64,000 nt of DNA, taken from assembly GCA_964016875.1 (NCBI GenBank), contig OZ024724.1, positions 14,612,501 through 14,676,500 on the forward strand. Direction: 5' to 3'. The stretch comes from Fallopia convolvulus. Lineage: Eukaryota > Streptophyta > Magnoliopsida > Caryophyllales > Polygonaceae. The translations under genes were made by a program, and so were the position numbers. Shown piece after piece: positions 57,481-64,000 of this stretch (positions are counted from its first letter, which is position 1; every line of letters starts with the position of its first letter). The notes below the pieces were generated by a model. That model did not search any database, had not been told where the DNA came from, and saw only the letters and a program-made list of their open reading frames with translations.

Positions 57481-60400
57481 ATGCTAGCTCGTTCCTCCCG
57501 AGGAACACTTGAGCTTGAGTTTGTGAGTGATCCGGAAAGTATTCTCAAAGAAGCCAAAAGAAGGAAAAGGATGGCGAATCAAGCTCTCCATGTTGAAGAG
57601 GAGTTGGCTCAACTTAGGGCCGAAATGGCTAGATTGCAACTTGAGAAGGACAATCAAGAGGAGGTGGCAAGAAGAGAACGGGAGCAACGGATGAGGGCCG
57701 AGGCTCAACTCAACGCTCTACCCCGGAATGCACGCCAATACATGAATCCGGAGTTGAGGGTACCCAAACCGGCTATTGTGCTTCCCGAGGTTGCCAAGAA
57801 TTTTGAGATCAAGACGCAATTCATATCCCTTATCAAGCATGATCAATTCAAGGGCCGTCCACATGAGTGTCCCATAGAGCACGTCAAACGCTTTGTGGAC
57901 ATGTGTGAGACGATTTCTACCGACGAGGAGACGTTGGAGTATGTGCTTCTAAAGGCGTTCAAATGGTCACTTGGGGGCAAGGCCACACATTGGCTTGAGA
58001 GCCAAGCCCCTAGGTCAATCACAACTTGGAAGACACTCTATGATGCTTTCTTGATGAAGTTCTTCCCGCCCTCAAAGACAACCGAGCTAAGAAGGAAGAT
58101 TGCAAGCTTTCAACAAGGTCCGAATGAGCCTCTCTTCGAAGCATGGGACCGTTTCAAGGAGATGTTGCGCCAATGTCCTACTCATGGCCAACAACCATAT
58201 GTGCTTCAAGACATCTTTTTCCAAGGCATCAATCCGGCAACGAAGGACAAGCTCAATCTCCACACCGATTGTGGGTTCATAGACTTGACACCGGATCAAG
58301 CTTGGGAGCTATTTGACAAGCTATCCGATTATGAGGCCATGTATGGGGTGAGTCAAGCTAGCAAGGAGGTGAAAGTTCAAGGTGAAGGTGCAAGGAAGTT
58401 ATATGATCCAAAGGGAGAAGACATTGACAAGGATGTGAAGCTCCAATTCCTTGAAGGTGAAGTGAGCAAGCTTAAGAGGCAAGTCCACTACTACAAGCAA
58501 AATGCTAGAGCTTGTGAGGAGTGTGGATCCTTTGCACATGCTATACAAGTTTGTCCGAATGAGAGCCAAGTGCGCTTGGCCGAGCGAATTGAGGAGGCAA
58601 ACTATGTTCGAGGAAATTTCGGTGGAAGAGGCAACTTCAACAATGGTGGTAATGGCCAGTGGAACAACAGTCAAGCTCAAGGCTACAACAACAACTTCAA
58701 CCAAAACGAGCCAAGAGCGCCGCAACCACCACCATATAGACCACCGGGATTCAATGAGCTACAAACATTTGCTCAAGAGATGAGGGATGGGTTCAAGGAG
58801 ATGAGGACCCAATTCAATGAGTTTGGTGCATGGAGGAGGCAAGTCGACAATCAATTTGCCCAAATTGCAACTCAAGCCCCGAGAGAGAATGGGAGACTTC
58901 CGGGCCGACCCGAGGAGAACCCTCGAGCTCAAAACAATCAAAATGAAGTCCGGGCAATTGGATTAAGAAGTGGCCGAAACCTACCCGAGCCACACATGCC
59001 TAAGAAGAATGAAGAGAGTCGGACCAACTTACCCAACAAGTCGGGTCCGACGTTCCCCGAAGTCGACCCAGCAAGAAGATCGACCCCTTTACACCGGACC
59101 GAGGTTGAGAGTAACTCGGGCCCGACGTACCCAGACCTCGATCCGACTCCTCTGCCCCGGACCGAGATTCATAACATCGGGCCCGACATGGTGCCCAAGT
59201 CGGTCCAACCAAGAAATGGTGCAAGTGAAGTGGGGAAGTCCAAGGAGGTTGATCCAAGCAAGATTCAAGGTGCAATAACTCTTCCATATCCCTCAAAGAA
59301 GCCGAAAGATGTCGTTGAGAATAAGTTCAAGAGGTTTCTCAAACTCTTGCAAGGTTTGAACATCTCTATCCCGTTCACCGATGCATTGAGCGAGATGTCA
59401 TCCTATGCCAAGTTCTTAAAGGAAATTTTGAGCAAGAAGAGGTCGATAGTTGAAATGCAAGATGAGGTCAAGACCTTGGAGTTACCACAAAAGCTAGGAG
59501 ATCCCGGTCGCTTTGCTATAACTATTGGTGTGGGGTCTCAAAACTTCCAAGCCTTGTGTGACCTTGGAGCAAGCACGAGCATCATTCCTTACACCATATG
59601 GAAATCCACATCCATGGGTCTCATAGCTTCGGTCAACATGAGGTTAATGATAGCGGATGGGTCATCCATAGAGCCAATTGGTATCGTCGAGGATTACCCC
59701 GTTTGCATTGAAGGCCACTATGTCCCGATCGACTTTGTTGTGGTGGACATGGTAGAAGTGCCAGGTGAACCAATTATACTAGGGAGACCTTTCCTTGCTA
59801 CGGTTGGGGCAGTCATTGATGTAAAAAAAGTCCACTTGTCTCTTGACATTGGAGGAAGAGAGATTGAGTTTTTCTTTAGGCCAACTTCAAAAGGGGTCGT
59901 GCATAAGGAAGCTAAGATGATCCAAGTTCCTCTTGGATTGCAATGGGAAGCCGTTTCTAAGAAGCCAAAGCCAAGGGAGCTTAGGTTGAAAGCCACCCCA
60001 CCACCTAGAGAAATTGATATAGAGCGCCAAAGTCTAACCCTCAATATGATTGAGCATGAGCAATTGGAGGAAGGGATGTCTTATTTAGAGGTGTTCAAGG
60101 CCGAGAAGGAAGAAGTTCAAGCACCACCGGAACCATCTCAAGAACTCAAGGAGCTTCCAAAAGATTTGAGGTACGCATTTCTTGGTCCCAACTCTTCTTT
60201 GCTCGTAATCATAAATGCTAACTTGAATGATGAGGAGGAGTCTAAGTTGTTAGAGGTTCTAAGAAAACATAGAGGAGCTTTAGGGTATTCACTAGAGGAA
60301 CTAAAGGGAATCTCTCCCTCAATTTGCATGCATAGGATTTATATGGAGGATAACCATAAACTCACTATTGAACCACAAAGAAGATTAAATCCTAACATGA

Positions 60401-62040
60401 AAGAAGTGGTAAAGAGTGAAATACTTAGGATGTTGGATGCGGGAATCATCTTCCCAATTTCCGATAGCAAGTATGTGAGTCCCGTGCATGTAGTTCCTAA
60501 GAAAGGAGGTCTCACCGTTGTGCAAAATAAAAGGGGAGAGATGATACCTACGAGAACCACAACAAAATGGCGTATGTGTATTGATTACCATAAGCTTAAT
60601 AGTGGCACTCGCAAAGACCATTTTCCTCTTCCCTTCATAGACCAAGTCCTAGAAAGATTAGCACAACATGAATATTTTTGCTACCTTGACGGGTATAGCG
60701 GGTTTTGGCAAATCCCTATTCATCCCGATGATCAAGAGAAGACCACATTCACATTTCCCTATGGGACTTTTGCCTATAGACGCATGCCTTTTGGTTTATG
60801 TAATGCGCCGACAACATTTCAAAGATGCATGATGTCCATCTTCTCCGATATGGTTGAGGATATAGTAGAAGTGTTTATGGATGATTTCTCCGTCTATGGT
60901 TCCTCATTTGATGTTTGCTTAGCTAACTTAGACAAGGTTTTGACTAGATGTGAGGAGACTAGCTTGGTGCTTAATTGGGAAAAATGCCACTTCATGGTGA
61001 AGGAGGGCATAGTACTAGGACACCTAGTTTCTAGTAGGGGGATAGAAGTAGATAAAGCTAAAGTTGAAATAATTGAAAAACTACCTCCTCCTTCTTGTGT
61101 TCGAGATGTTAGGAGTTTCTTAGGTCGTGCGGGATTTTATAGACGGTTCATCAAGGATTTTTCTAAGATTGCAAAACCATTGTCTAACCTCTTGATGAAA
61201 GATGTGCCCTTCGAATTTTCCGAGGATTGCATGAGTTCTTTTTGTAGGTTGAGAGATGCCTTGATTTCGGCTCCAATAATGGCGGCACCCGATTGGAATC
61301 TTCCATTCGAGGTAATGTGTGATGCTAGTGATTTCGCCGTAGGGGCCGTCCTTGGGCAAAGGAAGGATGGAAAGTTGCATGCCATCTACTACGCGAGCAA
61401 AACTTTGGATGAAACTCAGTGCAATTACACAACGACGGAGAAAGAGTTTCTTGCGATAGTGTTTGCATTTGAGAAATTCCGTTCGTATCTTGTGGGATCA
61501 AAGGTGGTAGTCTTCACGGACCATACGGCAATCAAATACCTCATGAAGAAGAAATATGCAAAGCCGAGGCTTCTAAGGTGGATGCTTCTTCTTCAAGAGT
61601 TTGACCATGAGATCAAGGACAAAACCGGTGCGGAAAATATGGTAGCTGATCATCTATCCCGTTTGCCCATTGAGTACATGTTGGAGATGGAGGATGGTTT
61701 GACTATAGATGATTCAAGGGCAGATGAAGTTCTCATGAGTGGAAAGGAGGAAAGGAAAGGTGGATCGACGAACCAAGTAAGTCGGGCTCGAGGTCCAGAA
61801 CATCGGACCAAAGTCAGAACAGGTACGAGTGAGTCGGGACCGATGTCTTCAGAGTCGGGCCCGAGTTACCTGTGTGTCTGCGAAGCTAGACCGGCGTCCA
61901 ACCATGTCGGGCTCGGTACACTTCAATGTCGGTCCGTGGAAGAAAGTAAGTTTCCTAACTCGATTTCCATTCCTTCTCGTTCTCAATTGATTAATTCTTT
62001 CTCTCCCACTTGCCTTCTTTCTATTAGTGCCGTAAGATGA
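57481..62040 (+). CDS. gag-protease-RT-RNase H polyprotein of element D
   Basis: An open frame of 1535 codons begins at 57433, but the ATG at 57481 (MLARSSRG) is the likelier start because TTTCGTAGGTGT just before it looks like a splice acceptor and a GGTGAG donor lies at about 57378. Domains in order: a coiled-coil-like start (EEELAQLRAEMARLQLEK); Athila gag core (FEIKTQFISLIKHDQFKG, THWLESQAPRSITTWKT, MKFFPPSKTTELRRKI); one zinc knuckle CEECGSFAHAIQVC (58513-58554); a linker with SGPT repeats (59005-59215); protease DLGASTSI (Asp at 59560); RT with WRMCIDYHKLN, MPFGLCNAP and FMDDFSVYG (60874-60900); RNase H with CDASDFAVG (61318) and TDHTAIKYL. After IDDSRADEVLM comes about 95 residues of GC-rich insert, then TGA at 62038. 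Free of stops over 4.6 kb, so recently active or under selection. Confidence 0.92.
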   Translation: MLARSSRGTLELEFVSDPESILKEAKRRKRMANQALHVEEELAQLRAEMARLQLEKDNQEEVARREREQRMRAEAQLNALPRNARQYMNPELRVPKPAIVLPEVAKNFEIKTQFISLIKHDQFKGRPHECPIEHVKRFVDMCETISTDEETLEYVLLKAFKWSLGGKATHWLESQAPRSITTWKTLYDAFLMKFFPPSKTTELRRKIASFQQGPNEPLFEAWDRFKEMLRQCPTHGQQPYVLQDIFFQGINPATKDKLNLHTDCGFIDLTPDQAWELFDKLSDYEAMYGVSQASKEVKVQGEGARKLYDPKGEDIDKDVKLQFLEGEVSKLKRQVHYYKQNARACEECGSFAHAIQVCPNESQVRLAERIEEANYVRGNFGGRGNFNNGGNGQWNNSQAQGYNNNFNQNEPRAPQPPPYRPPGFNELQTFAQEMRDGFKEMRTQFNEFGAWRRQVDNQFAQIATQAPRENGRLPGRPEENPRAQNNQNEVRAIGLRSGRNLPEPHMPKKNEESRTNLPNKSGPTFPEVDPARRSTPLHRTEVESNSGPTYPDLDPTPLPRTEIHNIGPDMVPKSVQPRNGASEVGKSKEVDPSKIQGAITLPYPSKKPKDVVENKFKRFLKLLQGLNISIPFTDALSEMSSYAKFLKEILSKKRSIVEMQDEVKTLELPQKLGDPGRFAITIGVGSQNFQALCDLGASTSIIPYTIWKSTSMGLIASVNMRLMIADGSSIEPIGIVEDYPVCIEGHYVPIDFVVVDMVEVPGEPIILGRPFLATVGAVIDVKKVHLSLDIGGREIEFFFRPTSKGVVHKEAKMIQVPLGLQWEAVSKKPKPRELRLKATPPPREIDIERQSLTLNMIEHEQLEEGMSYLEVFKAEKEEVQAPPEPSQELKELPKDLRYAFLGPNSSLLVIINANLNDEEESKLLEVLRKHRGALGYSLEELKGISPSICMHRIYMEDNHKLTIEPQRRLNPNMKEVVKSEILRMLDAGIIFPISDSKYVSPVHVVPKKGGLTVVQNKRGEMIPTRTTTKWRMCIDYHKLNSGTRKDHFPLPFIDQVLERLAQHEYFCYLDGYSGFWQIPIHPDDQEKTTFTFPYGTFAYRRMPFGLCNAPTTFQRCMMSIFSDMVEDIVEVFMDDFSVYGSSFDVCLANLDKVLTRCEETSLVLNWEKCHFMVKEGIVLGHLVSSRGIEVDKAKVEIIEKLPPPSCVRDVRSFLGRAGFYRRFIKDFSKIAKPLSNLLMKDVPFEFSEDCMSSFCRLRDALISAPIMAAPDWNLPFEVMCDASDFAVGAVLGQRKDGKLHAIYYASKTLDETQCNYTTTEKEFLAIVFAFEKFRSYLVGSKVVVFTDHTAIKYLMKKKYAKPRLLRWMLLLQEFDHEIKDKTGAENMVADHLSRLPIEYMLEMEDGLTIDDSRADEVLMSGKEERKGGSTNQVSRARGPEHRTKVRTGTSESGPMSSESGPSYLCVCEARPASNHVGLGTLQCRSVEESKFPNSISIPSRSQLINSFSPTCLLSISAVR

Positions 62041-63342
62041 GGGGTTTCCCTTTGGTTTGCGGATTTTGCTAACTTTGCCGTAGGGGGAGTGATCCCACCA
62101 AATTTGTCTTATCAAGCTAGGAAGAAATTCTTACATGATGTTAGACAATATTTTTGGGATGATCCATATCTCTACAAGGAAGGGCGTGATCAAATCTATA
62201 GACGGTGTGTGTCAAGTGAAGAGGTTGAGAGCATAATTCAACATTGCCATTCCTTGCTTACGGGGGGTCACGCTAAGAGTTCCAAAACCACTTCAAAAAT
62301 TCTTCAATGTGGTTATTATTGGCCCACCATGTTCAAGGATGTGCATGATTATGTGAGGAAGTGTGAGGAGTGCCAAAGAGAGGGGAACCTATCAAGGAGG
62401 AATGAGACTCCTCAAACCGACATTTTAGAAGTTGAGTTATTTGATGTATGGGGTATCGATTTCATGGGACCATTTCCCACATCGGGGCCTTACAAGTACA
62501 TCTTGGTAGCCGTGGACTATGTCTCAAAATGGGTAGAGGCCATACCAACAAGAACCAATGATGCTAGGGTGGTGATGAAGTTCTTGAAAAGCAACATTTT
62601 TGCAAGGTTTGGTGTGCCTAGGGTTCTCATAAGTGATGGCGGACCTCATTTCATTGAGAGGTGCTTCGAGAATGTGTTGATCAAGTATGGGGTGTCTCAT
62701 CGAGTTGCCACTCCTTATCATCCTCAAACAAGCGGGCAAGTCGAGGTGTCAAACCGTCAAATCAAGGCCATCTTGGAGAAGACCGTATCTCGATCAAGGA
62801 AAGATTGGGCCTCTAAGCTCGATGATGCACTTTGGGCTTATAGAACCGCCTTCAAGACACCTTTGGGAACTACACCCTTCAATCTAGTGTATGGCAAGGC
62901 ATGCCATCTTCCGGTAGAGCTTGAGCACAAGGCAAAATGGGCTCTCAAGGACATGAATTGGGATATCAACTTGGCCGATGAGAAAATGTTTCTAGAGCTT
63001 CATGAGTTGGGAGAATTGAGGTTGAAAGCCTATGAGAACTCCAAGTTGTACAAGGAGAAGACCAAGAGGTGGCATGATAGGAAGCTAATCCCAAAAACCT
63101 ATCAAACCGGTGACAAGGTTCTTCTTTTCAATTCAAGGCTTAAACTTTTCCCGGGGAAGTTAAGGACTAGGTGGAGCGGACCATTTGTGGTCCACCGTAT
63201 CTATGTTGATGGTGCGGTGGACTTGGTTGACGAACGAGGACATATTTTCAAAGTGAATGGTCATCGAGTGAAGAAGTTCTATGACAAGGCCGGTCCAAGC
63301 GAAGAAGTTAGAGCTTCATGGGCTCTCGTCCTCGCCAATTGA
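62041..63342 (+). CDS. Integrase of element D
   Basis: Same frame as the upstream polyprotein, separated only by the TGA at 62038-62040. The pre-integrase segment WFADFANFAVGGVIPPN is readable from 62053, so ATG 62089 is not its natural start. The zinc region HCHSLLTGGHAKSS to CEECQ (about 62245-62385) is complete. The core has the three acidic residues in WGIDFMGPFP, ISDGGPHF and QTSGQVEVSNRQIK. The C-terminal module FNSRLKLFPGKLRTRWSGPF is typical of Athila, and there is no chromodomain. Integrase inserts the cDNA into the genome. It needs read-through, splicing around the TGA, or is disabled by a single mutation. Confidence 0.9.
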   Translation, partial: GVSLWFADFANFAVGGVIPPNLSYQARKKFLHDVRQYFWDDPYLYKEGRDQIYRRCVSSEEVESIIQHCHSLLTGGHAKSSKTTSKILQCGYYWPTMFKDVHDYVRKCEECQREGNLSRRNETPQTDILEVELFDVWGIDFMGPFPTSGPYKYILVAVDYVSKWVEAIPTRTNDARVVMKFLKSNIFARFGVPRVLISDGGPHFIERCFENVLIKYGVSHRVATPYHPQTSGQVEVSNRQIKAILEKTVSRSRKDWASKLDDALWAYRTAFKTPLGTTPFNLVYGKACHLPVELEHKAKWALKDMNWDINLADEKMFLELHELGELRLKAYENSKLYKEKTKRWHDRKLIPKTYQTGDKVLLFNSRLKLFPGKLRTRWSGPFVVHRIYVDGAVDLVDERGHIFKVNGHRVKKFYDKAGPSEEVRASWALVLAN

Positions 63343-64000
63343 TCCTAGACATGCCATTGAAGAATAAAGAAATTGTGAGCTTTTCATACTCTTCTCTCTT
63401 GCTTTTAAGTTTTGGTTTCCTTGTTTGATGGGGACATCAAAATTTTAAGTATGGGGTGGGGGTAAGTGTGTTCATGATTTCACTTGCTTATGTGTGTTTG
63501 TTATTTTGAGGATATTTAGTTTGGTTTCTAGTTTGTATTTGGGATGTTTGTTTCTTGGTTTGTGGTTTAATGAACGACATGGATGATTGATTTGGTTTTG
63601 AATGGATGAGTCTTTGTTTTTGGTTTTAGAGAAAATTTTGCAAAAATCCATAAAAATTTGAAAAAAATCGTGTGGAAAACAACAAAAAGATTTTGTGTTT
63701 TGTGTTTTGGACTAGAAATTCCCATCTTAGATTGCCAAATAAAAGTTAATGATGATGTGAGCATAAAAATTCCTTTGCATATTTTTGGATGGTTTAGCCT
63801 CTAAAATGATGTTGCTTTTGATGTGATCATGATATCTTGCTTGTTTTATTGAACATGTGAGTTCTAGGATGAGTTCTTATGCAACTAAGTATGAGTGACC
63901 CTTGTGAGATTGATTTTTGGCCATTTTAGGGATGCTTGTTCATATTTGCATATCCCTCATGTTTCTTGTGTGATTAGCTCATTCATGCTTAGTAAAACTT
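63343..64000 (+). other. Post-pol region of element D
   Basis: Contains GATGGGGACATCAAAATTTT and AAGTATGGGGTGGGGGTAAG (63428-63467), the purine-rich block usually found just after pol in this lineage and also seen in C. The following sequence has no ORF of note up to the window edge. Whether an env-like ORF follows cannot be judged. Confidence 0.7.

Larger units (their letters stand above)
26157..64000 (-). mobile_element. Chromovirus A (interrupted, continues past the right edge)
   Basis: Minus-strand element whose 3' LTR is 26157-34880 (interrupted by a MULE), followed by a PPT at 34881, a pol-less internal region, gag (36365-37462), an extra ORF (38616-39305) and part of the 5' leader, which stops abruptly at 39803 where element B starts. 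The 5-bp flank before the LTR is CTCGG (26152-26156). The rest of the leader, PBS and 5' LTR should lie to the right of the window. The alternative, that A and B share the LTR at 39804 through recombination, is less likely because A's leader is cut about 90 nt short of its PBS. Confidence 0.7.
39804..64000 (-). mobile_element. Chromovirus B (interrupted, continues past the right edge)
   Basis: Minus-strand Tekay-type element inserted in the leader of A: 3' LTR 39804-43348, PPT at 43349, pol split by Athila-like element C at 43679-49150, pol and gag to 53672, an extra ORF (53929-55068), PBS at 55686 and the first 107 bp of the 5' LTR from 55702, where element D cuts it. Candidate TSD on the left is GAAAA (39799-39803). 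The rest of the 5' LTR should follow D outside the window. Confidence 0.8.
55804..64000 (+). mobile_element. Element D: large Athila-type Ty3/gypsy retrotransposon (3' end outside the window)
   Basis: Plus-strand element inserted in the B 5' LTR. 5' LTR to 57328, Athila-type PBS, a 1535-codon gag-protease-RT-RNase H frame, then an in-frame integrase. RT has FMDD rather than FIDD and protease DLGAS, both usual for Athila. Integrase ends with a GPF module without a chromodomain. The left edge is uncertain by a few bases: either TG at 55804 with TSD TTAAA, or about 55809. The 3' LTR lies beyond 64000. Confidence 0.9.

Noticed and set aside
58087..58941. Minus-strand ORFs within D
   Set aside because: Shadows of the gag coding strand.
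57433..63342. Endogenous pararetrovirus (caulimovirid) origin
   Set aside because: An integrase, LTRs and an Asp-type PBS are present; no movement or coat protein of caulimovirids is seen.

Overview
This is a repeat-dominated window of a flowering-plant nuclear genome, most likely a eudicot; the species cannot be determined from the sequence. Nearly every recognisable feature is a transposable element or a remnant of one. No intact host gene, rRNA or ordinary tRNA gene was found. The evidence is direct: paired LTRs with matching 5-bp target-site duplications (TSDs), tRNA primer-binding sites (PBS), polypurine tracts (PPT), terminal inverted repeats (TIRs) with 9-bp TSDs, and the protein domains gag, protease, reverse transcriptase (RT), RNase H, integrase and chromodomain.

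Layout. 1-1576: small tandem repeats and a cluster of short palindromes. 1586-15249: a Mutator-like element (MULE) with long TIRs that carries an RNase H-like fragment and is split by a complete minus-strand Ty3/gypsy chromovirus of Tekay/Del type (3918-14402, TSD GTAAA, LTRs about 1.4% different). 15703-21287: a decayed Ty1/copia element with 154-bp LTRs (TSD ATGAT); its 5' half is an array of dozens of short palindromes. 22424-24110: an orphan MULE end, the 3' end of an RTE-type LINE and an old LTR fragment. From 25712 a nested stack runs off the right edge. A hAT-like MITE is interrupted at 26156 by minus-strand chromovirus A. A carries, in its 3' LTR, a second MULE (28955-33697, perfect TSD AATCTTTTA) holding a ULP1/C48 protease-like gene. 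A has lost pol and is itself interrupted near its 5' end by related chromovirus B (39804 onward). B holds a small Athila-like element C (43679-49150, TSD GCCAT) inside its chromodomain, and its 5' LTR is cut by a large plus-strand Athila element D (about 55804 to beyond 64000) with a nearly uninterrupted gag-pol.

How the parts relate. Element 1, B and D each carry the catalytic proteins for their own copying. A and C keep gag and the cis sites but lack pol, so they would depend on partners. The least expected features are: an extra acidic ORF ahead of gag shared by A and B; a Pol III-like A-box/B-box/T-run cassette antisense in the A/B LTRs; GC-rich palindromes upstream of the TATA boxes in the Athila LTRs, which in D also recur in frame inside pol; and the copia palindrome array, in which the arms change together while the spacer stays close to CCTGAAGT. 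Most premature stop codons fit C-to-T changes, as expected from decay of methylated DNA.
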